Positions 1 through 8,823 of a stretch of 64,000 nt of DNA are shown here, piece by piece. Origin of the DNA: Methylotenera sp. (GTDB taxonomy: Bacteria > Pseudomonadota > Gammaproteobacteria > Burkholderiales > Methylophilaceae); NCBI GenBank assembly GCA_021732365.1, contig JAKFVD010000026.1:30197-94196 (forward strand), read 5' to 3'. Position numbers and translations under genes: made by a program. Numbering within the stretch: the stretch's first letter is position 1; every line of letters starts with the position of its first letter. Under the pieces are notes generated by a model that saw only the letters and a program-made list of their open reading frames with translations, was not told the DNA's origin and did no database searches.

Positions 1-144
1 CGCGAAACACTACCAGAGGGTTTTCAACGCGCTGAGTTTTTAGTAGAACATGGTGCTGTAGATTTAATCATAGATCGCCGCGAAATGCGCCAGCGATTAG
101 CCAGCATGTTATCCAACTTAATGAAGTTACCCAAAGCGGCTTAA
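1..144 (+). CDS. accD: Acetyl-CoA carboxylase carboxyltransferase subunit beta, C-terminal end (partial)
   Basis: The window opens inside a gene. The first 47 codons read in frame to a TAA at 142-144 and end in [16 protein letters not shown]. The stretch [11 protein letters not shown]...[12 protein letters not shown] is the characteristic C-terminus of AccD, the beta half of the carboxyltransferase that transfers carboxybiotin to acetyl-CoA in fatty-acid synthesis. Only the tail is present, so the zinc ribbon and active site cannot be checked. The following gene is folC, the usual partner of accD in proteobacteria, which supports the call. Confidence 0.9.
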   Translation, partial: RETLPEGFQRAEFLVEHGAVDLIIDRREMRQRLASMLSNLMKLPKAA

Positions 145-177
145 TTATTTAGCTATAACTCTGTATTCTTAACATCC

Positions 178-1464
178 GTGACTACATCAATACCTAAGCC
201 AACTACTGCGCAGCAGTGGCTGGCTTATATCGAAGCGCTACATCCTAAATCAATCGCAATGGGTTTAGAGCGTGTTAGTACTGTTGCCAAACAATTAAAC
301 ATTAAGCCGAGTTTCCCCATTATTACGGTTGCGGGTACCAACGGCAAAGGTTCTACCTGCGCCATGTTAAGCCAAATTTACACAGAAGCAGGTTTTGCTG
401 TTGGTTGCTACACATCGCCACATTTACTCCGTTATAACGAGCGCGTGCGCATCAATCATCAAGACATATCCGATGCGGATTTATGCAGGGCTTTTGATGC
501 AATTGAAGAAGCGCGCGGCAACGTTGCATTAACGTATTTTGAAATGGGTACACTGGCTGCCATGTGGCATTTTTGCCAAGCAAAACTTGATGTCGTTATT
601 TTAGAAGTAGGTTTAGGAGGCAGACTGGACGCGGTGAATATTTTTGAGCCCGCTTGCAGCATCATCACCACCATTGATTTAGATCATATGGAGTATTTGG
701 GCGATACACGAGAAAAAATTGGATTTGAAAAAGCAGGTATTTTCCGACCAAATGTATTCGCGATTTGTGGGGATGAAGACCCACCAAACAGCCTAATAGA
801 CTATGCCGAGCAGTTAAACACACCACTAAAATTAATTAACCGTGATTTTAGTGTGAAAAAAACGACTAACGGTTGGCAGTACACTGAAAAACAAAATGAT
901 TTCTTACTGCCAAATCTGGGTTTACATGGCGAATTCCAGTTAAATAATGCGGCTTGTGCTGTCTGTGCGGTGCAATACTTAACCATATTTTTACCTGTAA
1001 AAATCAGCCATATTCAAAGTGCTTTGAACACGGTAAATTTGGTGGGGCGCTTTTATTCTATTTCTACAAATCCTAATGTTATTGTGGATGTTGCACATAA
1101 CCCGCACGCAGCCTTGTCACTTGCACACAATTTGCAAGCTGCGCCTTGTGCGGGTAGCACCTTAGCTGTGTTTGCAATGCTGGCTGATAAAGATATTAAT
1201 GGCGTCATTAAGGCCGTTTCGACGCATATCAATCAGTGGTTTATAGCTGACAATCACAGTGTGCGTGGTGCAAAGGCCAAGGAATTAAATGATAAATTGA
1301 TTCAAAATAATCCAAATACGCAGATTCATTCGTTTACAGATGTCGCATCAGCACTGGTTGCTGCCTGTGATATTGCGACTAGAAATGATAGAATTATCGT
1401 GTTTGGTTCGTTTTACACTGTTGCTGATGCGATTGATTATATTGCTAACAAAAAGATTAATTAA
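178..1464 (+). CDS. folC: Bifunctional folylpolyglutamate synthase / dihydrofolate synthase
   Basis: FolC joins glutamate to dihydropteroate and adds further glutamates to folates in the cytoplasm, using ATP. The 428-residue length is normal for the Mur-ligase-like family. The P-loop GTNGKGST is at residues 53-60. The folate-loop signature TSPHL followed by NERVRI lies near residues 80-91, and the HNPHA motif of the C-terminal domain near residue 305. The start is GTG at 178, with no strong ribosome site visible, but the protein begins at the usual place relative to the P-loop. It lies 33 bases after accD and is probably co-transcribed with it. Confidence 0.95.
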   Translation: MTTSIPKPTTAQQWLAYIEALHPKSIAMGLERVSTVAKQLNIKPSFPIITVAGTNGKGSTCAMLSQIYTEAGFAVGCYTSPHLLRYNERVRINHQDISDADLCRAFDAIEEARGNVALTYFEMGTLAAMWHFCQAKLDVVILEVGLGGRLDAVNIFEPACSIITTIDLDHMEYLGDTREKIGFEKAGIFRPNVFAICGDEDPPNSLIDYAEQLNTPLKLINRDFSVKKTTNGWQYTEKQNDFLLPNLGLHGEFQLNNAACAVCAVQYLTIFLPVKISHIQSALNTVNLVGRFYSISTNPNVIVDVAHNPHAALSLAHNLQAAPCAGSTLAVFAMLADKDINGVIKAVSTHINQWFIADNHSVRGAKAKELNDKLIQNNPNTQIHSFTDVASALVAACDIATRNDRIIVFGSFYTVADAIDYIANKKIN

Positions 1465-1471
1465 TCTATTG

Positions 1472-1616
1472 AGGATACACGGAATAAGTCGTTGAGCGAG
1501 ATGAAGTACAAGGCGCACGGAACGCAGAAACCGAGACAGTACATTAAGTACGGCGAGGTTTTGAGTACCGCGCAACGCAGTAATTCGCTCGCGTAGACAC
1601 TTATCCCGTGTATCCT
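1472..1616. repeat. 145-bp imperfect palindromic repeat (MITE/REP-like)
   Basis: The folC to SPOR-gene spacer is filled by one long inverted repeat. Its ends are AGGATACACGGAATAAGT (1472-1489) and the reverse complement of AGGATACACGGGATAAGT (1599-1616), 18-base arms with one mismatch. Further in, GAGCGAG faces CTCGCG. The centre holds AAACC...GTAC-ATTAA-GTAC...GGTTT. The element also has two partial direct copies of GTAC..GCGC..AACGCAG. It contains no transposase. Its length and terminal repeats suit a non-autonomous mobile element or dispersed palindromic unit. I do not know the family and saw no second copy in this window. Confidence 0.7.
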
Positions 1617-1691
1617 TGATTGAATAACTGTTTAAATCGGCAGCTTCAACCCCATTATAATTATTCACTAGCGTAGGGCTGAAAGTTAAAT

Positions 1692-2291
1692 ATGCAAAAA
1701 GACGCACCTAATGACCAAGAATTAACCTTAAAAAAGCGCGCGCGTCGACGTTTGGTTGGGGCAATTGCATTGGTTTTGCTCATGATTATTGTGTTGCCCA
1801 TTATTTTAAAAGATCAAGCAATTACAGCCCCTGCCGAAGAGGTCACGATTACTTTATCTAACCAAAATCAAAGTCCAGAACCATCTGCAGCCATTTCTGA
1901 TTTTGATTCTAATGTGGTCCCTGCAGAAATTGCGCCACTGAATACCGAGTCAGTCATTAATGAGCCAGCAACTCAAGTAGAGCAAGCACCAGCAAAACCT
2001 GTGGCAGAGGAAAAAATTGCTTTAGTACAACCTAAGCCAGCAGAAAAGAAAGTGGTGAATAGCCCAAAATTCTATGTGCAAATAGGCGTGTTTTCTGATG
2101 AAGCGAATGTAAAACAACTACAGGCAAAGCTGACGGATTTGGGTTATTCATCACAGACAGAAAAAATCGATACCGCTAAAGGAAAAAAAATTCGTCTGCG
2201 TACGCATTTGCTAGGTGAGCGTAACGAAGCAGCAATTGCATTGCAAAATATAAAAGATGCAGGCCTCACTGGCATGGTTGTTAGTCAATAG
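1692..2291 (+). CDS. SPOR-domain inner-membrane protein (DedD-like)
   Basis: This 199-residue protein has a basic N-terminus (KKRARRR), one membrane segment at about residues 21-39, a long proline/alanine/glutamate-rich linker, and a C-terminal SPOR domain from about residue 125 beginning KFYVQIGVFSDEANV. SPOR domains bind peptidoglycan stripped of stem peptides at the division septum, so the protein probably spans the periplasm and localises to dividing cells. Its place between folC and cvpA matches the DedD position in many proteobacteria. The precise role is inferred from family and context. Confidence 0.88.
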   Translation: MQKDAPNDQELTLKKRARRRLVGAIALVLLMIIVLPIILKDQAITAPAEEVTITLSNQNQSPEPSAAISDFDSNVVPAEIAPLNTESVINEPATQVEQAPAKPVAEEKIALVQPKPAEKKVVNSPKFYVQIGVFSDEANVKQLQAKLTDLGYSSQTEKIDTAKGKKIRLRTHLLGERNEAAIALQNIKDAGLTGMVVSQ

Positions 2292-2305
2292 TTGCTAGTC
2301 ACTCA

Positions 2306-2800
2306 ATGATGACGGGTTTTGATTACACTGTATTTATTATTATAGGCCTGTGCATTATCGTGAGCATGATGCGCGGAGCTGTGCGAGAAGCGTTATCAAT
2401 TATTGGCTGGCTAGTCGCATTTTATGTCGCTAAAACTTACGCTGCCCAATTAATACCTTTATTGCCACAGGATATTCCTAGCGATGCACTGCGTGTGTTG
2501 GCAGCGTTTTCAATCCTATTTTTAGGTGTGCTCTTGATTTTTAGTTTATTGTCAATTGCACTGTCAAGTTTGCTGAAAAGAATTGGTTTGAGTTGGCTAA
2601 ATCGCTTTTTCGGCGCATTATTCGGGTTTGCAAAGGGGTTGTTAATTGTCTGTGTATTAGTCTTTTTGGCAGGCTTAACCAGCATTCCTAAAGATGCGCG
2701 CTGGACTAATGCGATGTTTAGTTCGCCACTTGAAGCACTCGTTAAAACAGCATTACCTTGGATGCCTCAAAAGGTAGCGCAATATGTTAAATATGATTAG
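2306..2800 (+). CDS. cvpA: CvpA family membrane protein
   Basis: This 164-residue, very hydrophobic protein has four predicted membrane segments and begins FDYTVFIIIGLCIIVSMMRG, typical of CvpA. CvpA is named for colicin V production in E. coli and has been linked to envelope homeostasis; its biochemical activity is unknown. It starts 14 bases after the SPOR gene and precedes purF, as in E. coli and Pseudomonas. The RG..REA motif near residues 24-29 is conserved in the family. Function beyond family membership is not shown by the sequence. Confidence 0.9.
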   Translation: MMTGFDYTVFIIIGLCIIVSMMRGAVREALSIIGWLVAFYVAKTYAAQLIPLLPQDIPSDALRVLAAFSILFLGVLLIFSLLSIALSSLLKRIGLSWLNRFFGALFGFAKGLLIVCVLVFLAGLTSIPKDARWTNAMFSSPLEALVKTALPWMPQKVAQYVKYD

Positions 2801-2838
2801 TTGGCGTTGATATTAAGCTGACTATTAAGCAGGCCTAT

Positions 2839-2865
2839 TTTAGGTCAAAATAATTTTGACCTAAA
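2839..2865. promoter_or_regulatory. 27-bp perfect inverted repeat between cvpA and purF
   Basis: TTTAGGTCAAAA, a TAA spacer, then TTTTGACCTAAA form a perfect 12-base stem. It lies 38 bases after the cvpA stop and 72 bases before purF. No U-tract follows, so it is a poor intrinsic terminator. It could be an operator, an RNA-stabilising hairpin or an attenuator. It does not match the enterobacterial PurR box. Confidence 0.5.
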
Positions 2866-2937
2866 TAATGTGTTAAGTAGCGCGTTTTTAGTCGCTTATT
2901 GTTGCATTTAAAACTGGATAGTTAAGGAAATTCATCT

Positions 2938-4485
2938 ATGTGCGGAATTATAGGTATTGTCGGTAAAAACCCAGTTAACCAACTGCTTTATGATGGTTTA
3001 TTGGTGTTACAACATCGCGGCCAAGATGCGGCAGGTATTGTTACCTGTGACGGAAATACATTTTTTATGCACAAAAACAATGGCTTAGTAAAAGATGTGT
3101 TTCAAACTCGGCATATGCGCAGCTTGGTGGGCAATGCTGGTATTGCGCATGTGCGTTATCCAACTGCGGGTTCATCAAGTGCCGCTGAGGCGCAACCATT
3201 TTATGTCAATTCGCCATTTGGAATCGTGCTTGGTCATAACGGTAATTTAACCAATTCTGAGCAATTAAAATCGGAGATGTTTCGCCAAGATTTGCGTCAC
3301 ATTAACACCAGCTCTGATTCTGAAGTATTACTGAATGTGCTCGCGCATGAGATTGAAAAAACATCACGTAATGCCGTATTAAATACAGATATGGCGTTCG
3401 ATGCCGTGTCTGGCGTACACAAACGTTGCAAAGGTGCTTACGCCGTGGTTGCAATGATTGCCAATTTTGGATTGCTTGCCTTTCGTGACCCACACGGCAT
3501 TCGTCCATTGGTGATTGGTAAGCTAGATACAGATAAAGGCACTGAATATATTGTTGCCTCAGAAAGCGTTGCATTAGATGTGCTGGGCTTTAAGTTGATG
3601 CGTGATGTAGAGCCAGGAGAGGCCATATTCATTGATATGGACGGCAATTTATTTAGTCAGCAGTGCGCAGAAACACCCACTTTAACACCATGCATTTTTG
3701 AATATGTCTATTTAGCACGCCCAGATTCAGTCATTGATAATGTCTCGGTGTATCAAACCCGTTTGGATATGGGTACGACACTGGCTGAAAAAATCAAACG
3801 TGAATGGAGTCATTTAAAAATAGATGTGGTGATTCCAATTCCTGATACCAGTCGCCCAAGCGCATTACAGGTAGGCATTTCTCTGGGCTTAGACTATCGC
3901 GAGGGATTCATTAAAAATCGCTATATTGGCCGTACTTTTATTATGCCCGGTCAAGCGCTACGTAAAAAATCCGTCCGTCAAAAATTAAACCCAATTGGTA
4001 TTGAATTTAAAGGTAAAAACGTTTTATTGGTGGATGATTCAATTGTGCGCGGCACCACATCACAGCAAATTGTACAAATGGCGCGTGATGCAGGCGCGAA
4101 TAAAGTGTATTTTGCTTCAGCCGCACCGCCAGTGCGCTTTCCTAATGTGTACGGTATCGATATGCCAAGCCGTGATGAATTACTGGCGACAGGCCGTACT
4201 GATGAAGAAATCTGCCAAGAGATAGGCGCCGATGCGCTGATTTATCAAGATTTAGATGCGCTGGTTGAAGTGATTGCAAAATTAAATCCTAAGATTCAGA
4301 TATTTGATTGCAGCTGTTTTGATGGTAAATACGTGACAGGAGACGTGGATGCTGCTTATTTAAATCGTATTGAGTCGGCACGCGGCGACTTCAATAAAAA
4401 GCAAAAGCCAAGTAATTCTAGTACACAACTTGATTTAAATTTAATTGACTCAGAAGAAGATGAAGCCGTTGAGCAGGTTTCTTAA
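2938..4485 (+). CDS. purF: Amidophosphoribosyltransferase
   Basis: PurF makes 5-phosphoribosylamine from PRPP and glutamine, the committed step of purine synthesis. The protein begins MCGIIGIVG, so Cys2 becomes the N-terminal nucleophile of the Ntn glutaminase domain after Met removal. The PRPP-binding loop [14 protein letters not shown] lies at about residues 362-375 in the type I phosphoribosyltransferase domain. At 515 residues it is close to E. coli PurF (505) and has a similar C-terminus, with an added acidic tail ([10 protein letters not shown]). A purine or nucleotide control element may lie in the 137-base leader. Confidence 0.97.
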   Translation: MCGIIGIVGKNPVNQLLYDGLLVLQHRGQDAAGIVTCDGNTFFMHKNNGLVKDVFQTRHMRSLVGNAGIAHVRYPTAGSSSAAEAQPFYVNSPFGIVLGHNGNLTNSEQLKSEMFRQDLRHINTSSDSEVLLNVLAHEIEKTSRNAVLNTDMAFDAVSGVHKRCKGAYAVVAMIANFGLLAFRDPHGIRPLVIGKLDTDKGTEYIVASESVALDVLGFKLMRDVEPGEAIFIDMDGNLFSQQCAETPTLTPCIFEYVYLARPDSVIDNVSVYQTRLDMGTTLAEKIKREWSHLKIDVVIPIPDTSRPSALQVGISLGLDYREGFIKNRYIGRTFIMPGQALRKKSVRQKLNPIGIEFKGKNVLLVDDSIVRGTTSQQIVQMARDAGANKVYFASAAPPVRFPNVYGIDMPSRDELLATGRTDEEICQEIGADALIYQDLDALVEVIAKLNPKIQIFDCSCFDGKYVTGDVDAAYLNRIESARGDFNKKQKPSNSSTQLDLNLIDSEEDEAVEQVS

Positions 4486-4550
4486 TTAGCTAATAATTAA
4501 CGCGCTATTATTTTGTTAGCAATAAAGAGTTATTAAGAGCAATAGCCATA

Positions 4551-4575
4551 TACCCGTTCGGGTAATATTTTTTTA
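4551..4575 (+). terminator. Probable intrinsic terminator after purF
   Basis: TACCCG-TT-CGGGTA (4551-4564) forms a short G/C-rich hairpin, extended by flanking A/T pairs, and runs into ATATTTTTTT. It lies 65 bases after the purF stop and before the wecE-like gene, suggesting that gene has its own transcription. Confidence 0.65.
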
Positions 4576-4622
4576 ATTTTAGATGAATTAAACTGGAATC
4601 ACATCAAAAGCAAAGATTAGTC

Positions 4623-5819
4623 ATGATTCCTTTCAATAAAATATATCTCAGTGGTAATGAGCTTGAATACATACGTCAATCACATGAGACAGGGAATTTA
4701 TCAGGCGATGGATTCTTTACTGGAAAATCCAGTCGATGGTTAGAAAGCAATACAGGCACTAAAAAAGCACTCATCACTCACTCTTGCACTGCTGCACTCG
4801 AAATGTCTGCTCTGCTAGCTGAAATTCAGCCAGGAGACGAAGTGATTATGCCATCTTACACTTTTGTTTCTACTGCAAATGCGTTTGTATTAAGGGGTGG
4901 TATACCCGTTTTTGTTGATATTCGTGCTGATACTTTAAATATTGATGAAACATTGATTCAAGCCGCTATAACACCCCGCACAAAAGCCATAGTGCCAGTA
5001 CATTACGCAGGTGTGGGTTGTGAAATGGATACGATTATGCAAATTGCCAAAAAACATAATTTGCTGGTAATTGAAGACGCTGCTCAAGGGATTATGGCCA
5101 CTTATAAAGGGCGCGCACTAGGTTCAATTGGCCATATAGGCGCTTACTCTTTTCATGAGACTAAAAATATTATCGCTGGTGAGGGTGGCGCGATACTCAT
5201 TAATGACGACCAATTTGCAGCAAGAGCAGAAATAATTCGTGAAAAAGGCACTAATCGTAGCCAATTCTATCGTGGACAAGTCGATAAATACACTTGGCAA
5301 GACATCGGATCGTCTTATTTACCTGGTGAAGATGTCGCTGCTTTTTTATACGCGCAACTGGAAAAAGCTGAAGAAATTACCCAGAAGCGTATGGATATAT
5401 GGAATATTTATCATGAGGCTCTACAGGAATTAGAACAAAAGGGCGATTTAAGACGGCCAATCATTTCCGTAGAGTGCCAACACAATGCGCATATGTATTA
5501 TGTTTTGCTGAACTCACTCAAACAGCGCACAGAACTGATACAACGATTTAAAAAACAAGACATTCATCCTGTATTTCACTATATTCCATTGCACAGTGCG
5601 CCAGCGGGTAAGCAATTTGCACGCATATATGGTGAGTTAAAGCAAACTGATGATTTGTCCGAACGTTTACTGAGATTACCTTTGTGGGTGGGTTTGGGTA
5701 AGCAGCAAAAAGATGTGTTGAAAGTGTTAGGTGCAAAAGTGGTGTCTGGTTTTTTTTTGATGAGTAATGTACTTGACATGATTGTATTAAGGGCGTTAAA
5801 TGGAATTGCGCTGATTTGA
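4623..5819 (+). CDS. wecE: dTDP-4-amino-4,6-dideoxygalactose transaminase-like aminotransferase (WecE/RffA)
   Basis: This is a DegT/DnrJ/EryC1-fold, PLP-dependent sugar aminotransferase. It follows E. coli WecE closely: MIPFNK start, PSYTFVSTANAF, IEDAAQGI, the PLP lysine K181 in HETKN, EKGTNRSQF, VDKYTWQDIGSSYLPG, and VFHYIPLHSAPAG. WecE converts dTDP-4-keto-6-deoxyglucose to dTDP-Fuc4N for enterobacterial common antigen or other surface glycans. E. coli WecE has 376 residues. Here the matching part ends at about residue 378 (GAKVVSGFF) and is followed by 20 unrelated residues after a T9 tract at 5750-5758. Removing one T would give TTT-TTT-TGA, a natural stop. The gene separates purF from metZ, normally neighbours, so it is probably an insertion. 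Confidence 0.85.
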   Translation: MIPFNKIYLSGNELEYIRQSHETGNLSGDGFFTGKSSRWLESNTGTKKALITHSCTAALEMSALLAEIQPGDEVIMPSYTFVSTANAFVLRGGIPVFVDIRADTLNIDETLIQAAITPRTKAIVPVHYAGVGCEMDTIMQIAKKHNLLVIEDAAQGIMATYKGRALGSIGHIGAYSFHETKNIIAGEGGAILINDDQFAARAEIIREKGTNRSQFYRGQVDKYTWQDIGSSYLPGEDVAAFLYAQLEKAEEITQKRMDIWNIYHEALQELEQKGDLRRPIISVECQHNAHMYYVLLNSLKQRTELIQRFKKQDIHPVFHYIPLHSAPAGKQFARIYGELKQTDDLSERLLRLPLWVGLGKQQKDVLKVLGAKVVSGFFLMSNVLDMIVLRALNGIALI

Positions 5820-5887
5820 GTGGCCAACTTTAAACAAAGCCTTACTCAGCTTGCGGGCGCATAATAAATTCTGCTAAAGCGAGAGCC

Positions 5888-5929
5888 AAAACCCGTTTTA
5901 GCTTATTCTTTAGCTAACACGGGTTTTTT
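5888..5929 (+). terminator. Intrinsic terminator after wecE
   Basis: AAAACCCGTTTTAGCT (5888-5903) pairs with AGCTAACACGGGTTTT (5912-5927) with one mismatch around an 8-base loop and is followed by further T residues. It sits between the wecE-like gene and metZ, both on the plus strand. Confidence 0.85.
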
Positions 5930-5972
5930 AACGCCCAGATTTTGCCCATATATATTTAAGTGATTTAACATT

Positions 5973-7154
5973 ATGACGACCAATAAAACTTATCATCCTG
6001 AAACATTAGGTTTGCGTGCTGGTACTGAGACGACTGAATTTGGAGAGAACTCAGAAGCTTTATTTTTGAATTCAAGCTTTAAGTTTAAGAACTCTGCACA
6101 AGCCGCTGCACGTTTTGGCGGTACAGAGCCAGGTAATATTTACTCACGCTTTACCAATCCAACTGTCACCATGTTTCAAAATAAATTGGCTGCCTTAGAA
6201 GGCGCAGAGCAATGCGTAGCGACATCTAGCGGCATGTCAGCGATTCTAGCCTGCGTAATGGGTTTATGCAGCACTGGCGACCATGTTGTGGCTTCACGCA
6301 GCGTGTTTGGCACCAGTGTGCAGTTGTTTGGCAATATATTGAAACGCTGGGGCTTAGAAGTAACTTTTGTATCACTTACCAATCCGTCTGAGTGGCAGGC
6401 TGCAATTACCCCTAAAACCAAATTGTTTTTTGTTGAAACGCCATCTAACCCCTTGACTGAAGTGTGCGATATTCAAGTTTTGGCCGATATTGCGCATCAG
6501 GCAAATGCTTATTTGGTGGTGGATAATTGTTTTTGCACGCCTGCGATTCAAAAGCCATTAGATTTAGGTGCCGATATCATCATTCATTCCGCCACCAAAT
6601 ATATTGATGGGCAGGGCAGATGCCTTGGTGGTGCCGTGCTTGGTAGCAAAATCTTAATGGAGCCTGTATATGGTTTCTTGCGCACAGCAGGCGTTACTAT
6701 GAGCGCTTTTAATGCATGGGTGTTTTTAAAAGGATTAGAAACCTTGCATATCCGCATGGAAGCGCACGCACGCAAAGCGCTGGATTTAGCAACCTGGCTA
6801 GAAGCGCAACCGCAAGTTGCGCGCGTGTATTATCCTGGTCTCACCTCGCATCCGCAGCATGCTCTAGCGATGAAGCAGCAGTTAAGCGGTGGCGGTATTG
6901 TCAGTTTTGAGGTGCAACCAAAATCTGGTCAAACTAAGCAAGAGGCAGCATGGGCGCTGATAGATTCGACAGAGTTGATTTCCATTACCGCTAATTTAGG
7001 CGATGCGAAAAGTACCATTACACACCCAGCGACCACAACGCATAGCCGCATTACAGCAGAGGCAAGATTACAGGCAGGGATTAGCGATAATCTAGTCAGA
7101 ATTGCAGTAGGACTGGAACACGTGGATGATTTAAAAGCAGATTTACGTTTTTAA
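5973..7154 (+). CDS. metZ: O-succinylhomoserine sulfhydrylase
   Basis: MetZ uses PLP to exchange succinate on O-succinylhomoserine for sulfide, giving homocysteine for methionine synthesis. The 393-residue protein has the Cys/Met-metabolism PLP fold: the cofactor-phosphate region SGMSAILACVMGL, VDNCFCTP ahead of the active site, and the PLP lysine K209 in HSATKYIDGQGR. The C-terminal LGDAKSTITHPATTTHS is typical of the family. MetZ rather than MetB or MetY is chosen from the start (LRAGTE..EFGENSEALFLNSSF) and the purF-linked position seen in Pseudomonas and betaproteobacteria. The start ATG follows a clear terminator. Confidence 0.92.
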   Translation: MTTNKTYHPETLGLRAGTETTEFGENSEALFLNSSFKFKNSAQAAARFGGTEPGNIYSRFTNPTVTMFQNKLAALEGAEQCVATSSGMSAILACVMGLCSTGDHVVASRSVFGTSVQLFGNILKRWGLEVTFVSLTNPSEWQAAITPKTKLFFVETPSNPLTEVCDIQVLADIAHQANAYLVVDNCFCTPAIQKPLDLGADIIIHSATKYIDGQGRCLGGAVLGSKILMEPVYGFLRTAGVTMSAFNAWVFLKGLETLHIRMEAHARKALDLATWLEAQPQVARVYYPGLTSHPQHALAMKQQLSGGGIVSFEVQPKSGQTKQEAAWALIDSTELISITANLGDAKSTITHPATTTHSRITAEARLQAGISDNLVRIAVGLEHVDDLKADLRF

Positions 7155-7456
7155 AATGATGACTTTTATGTAGCCGGTTTTAAAAGTTTTAATTAACCTA
7201 TTAAGGCTTATATAATCACGCGCATGATTTAAAGTCGTTTATTTCAAGCCTAGTATGTGATATATTTCAAGGCTATTTTTTAGTGCTTGATAATGGTTAA
7301 GTCCTGACTTAAACGTAAGACTTAACCATAAAATTAAGTGAAAAATTAACTGAATTTATCTTTTTAAGTCACAGTTACTCATTATTGAACATGAGCTTTT
7401 ATCAAACATTAACCGTTACTTAATGCATTAAGTGACATTTTTACAGGAATTGCAAC
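7155..7456. other. 302-base intergenic region metZ-tig with hairpin
   Basis: No gene is visible. The clearest structure is ATGGTTAAGTC (7293-7303) pairing perfectly with GACTTAACCAT (7319-7329) around a 15-base loop. The arms contain the octamer GGTTAAGT that recurs in other spacers of the window. No U-tract follows the hairpin. The rest is A/T-rich and presumably holds the tig promoter, which I could not place with confidence. Confidence 0.5.
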
Positions 7457-8761
7457 ATGGCAGCATCGCTCGAAACAATCAGCAACTTAGAACGTCGCAT
7501 AACAGTTAAAGTGCCTTTGGCGCCGCTTGAAGGCCAGATTAAACAGAGGCTGACCCAAATTTCTCGCACAGCAAAATTTGCGGGCTTTAGGCCTGGCAAA
7601 GCACCAATTGGCTTGGTCAATCAGCATTATGGCGACCAAGTGCGCGATGAAGTCTATTCGCAAGCGGTAGAAACCAGTTTTGGCGATGCGGTTGAAAAAA
7701 ATAAGTTACGCGTTGCGGGTTTCCCCAATATCGAGCATAAGCCATTTGCTGAAGCGGCAACTGATTTTGAATACACAGCAACTTTTGAAGTGTTTCCAGA
7801 GGTTAAGTTAAACGATTTAAGCAAGCTAAAAATTGAAAAACCCACATTAGAAGTTTCAGAAGCGGATGTTGAAAAAACATTAGATGTATTGGTGAAGCAG
7901 CGCGTTACTTTTGAGCCAGTTAAACGCGCTTCAAAAAAAGGCGATCAAATCAATATAAGGTTGGTTGCCAGTATTGATGGCCAGCAAGTAGAGAGCACGG
8001 GCGAAAAAGGCATTGATTTGCTTTTAGGCGAGCCAGGTCGCATGGCGGAGTTTGATGAACAACTTACAGGTGGAAAAGCAGGCAGCGAAAAAACGTTTGA
8101 AATCGCTTACCCAGCAGACCACAATCCCGCACAATTAGCGGGTAAAACAGTCAGCTACACGGTTACTTACAATACTGTTTCGCAACCAATTTTGCCAAAA
8201 ATTGATGCTGACTTCGCTAAAAGCCTAGGAATTGAAGATGGCGATGTTAAAAAAATGCAAGCTGAAATCAAGGCAAGTCTAGAGCAGGAAGTTGAAAAAC
8301 GTGTTAAAGCGCGTGTTAAAGAACAAGTATTCCAAGCTTTAGTTGCTGATTCAAATATAGAAACACCAAAAGCATTAGTAAGTGCGGAAATTAACCGCAT
8401 GATGCAACAAACTGCGCAAAATTTACAACAACGCGGCATGGATCCGAAAGCGATTCAACTAGAGCCAGCCATGTTTGAAGAGCAAGCTAAACGCAGCACT
8501 GCATTGCGTTTGATTTTAAGTGAACTTGTTAATAGCAATAACTTGCAAGCAAGTGCTGATCAAGTGCGTGCAATGGTGGATACTTTTGCACAAAGTTTTG
8601 AAAAACCAAGTGAATTAGTCAGTTGGTATTACGCAGATGTTAAACGTTTAGACGAACCGGCTGCTTTAGCAACAGAGGAAAATGTAGTGAACTTGGTGTT
8701 AGAGAAAGCAAAAGTAACTGCAAAAAAAATCAAGTTTGACGAGTTAATGGCTAATCAATAG
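7457..8761 (+). CDS. tig: Trigger factor (ribosome-bound chaperone/prolyl isomerase)
   Basis: Trigger factor binds the ribosome exit tunnel and shields nascent chains. The 434-residue length equals the family norm. The N-terminal ribosome-binding domain contains the signature GFRPGKAP near residues 44-51, corresponding to the GFRxGKxP motif that contacts L23. A central FKBP-type prolyl isomerase domain follows at about residues 150-240, then the long helical C-terminal chaperone arms with EPAMFEEQAKRSTALRLIL. It heads the tig-clpP-clpX-lon series found in many proteobacteria. A spaced AGGA ribosome site precedes the ATG. Confidence 0.97.
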   Translation: MAASLETISNLERRITVKVPLAPLEGQIKQRLTQISRTAKFAGFRPGKAPIGLVNQHYGDQVRDEVYSQAVETSFGDAVEKNKLRVAGFPNIEHKPFAEAATDFEYTATFEVFPEVKLNDLSKLKIEKPTLEVSEADVEKTLDVLVKQRVTFEPVKRASKKGDQINIRLVASIDGQQVESTGEKGIDLLLGEPGRMAEFDEQLTGGKAGSEKTFEIAYPADHNPAQLAGKTVSYTVTYNTVSQPILPKIDADFAKSLGIEDGDVKKMQAEIKASLEQEVEKRVKARVKEQVFQALVADSNIETPKALVSAEINRMMQQTAQNLQQRGMDPKAIQLEPAMFEEQAKRSTALRLILSELVNSNNLQASADQVRAMVDTFAQSFEKPSELVSWYYADVKRLDEPAALATEENVVNLVLEKAKVTAKKIKFDELMANQ

Positions 8762-8823
8762 TTTTTTACAAACATTAGCCTATAAAACAAGCACTTAAGC
8801 ATAGATTGGGATTAGTAAATAGC

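Noticed and set aside
1348..1707. 119-codon minus-strand open frame over the palindromic repeat
   Set aside because: It spans the end of folC and the non-coding repeat; the translation resembles no protein family and the repeat explains the open frame.
2801..2937. PurR operator before purF
   Set aside because: The palindrome there (AGGTCAAAA..TTTTGACCT) does not match the ACGCAAACGTTTGCGT consensus.
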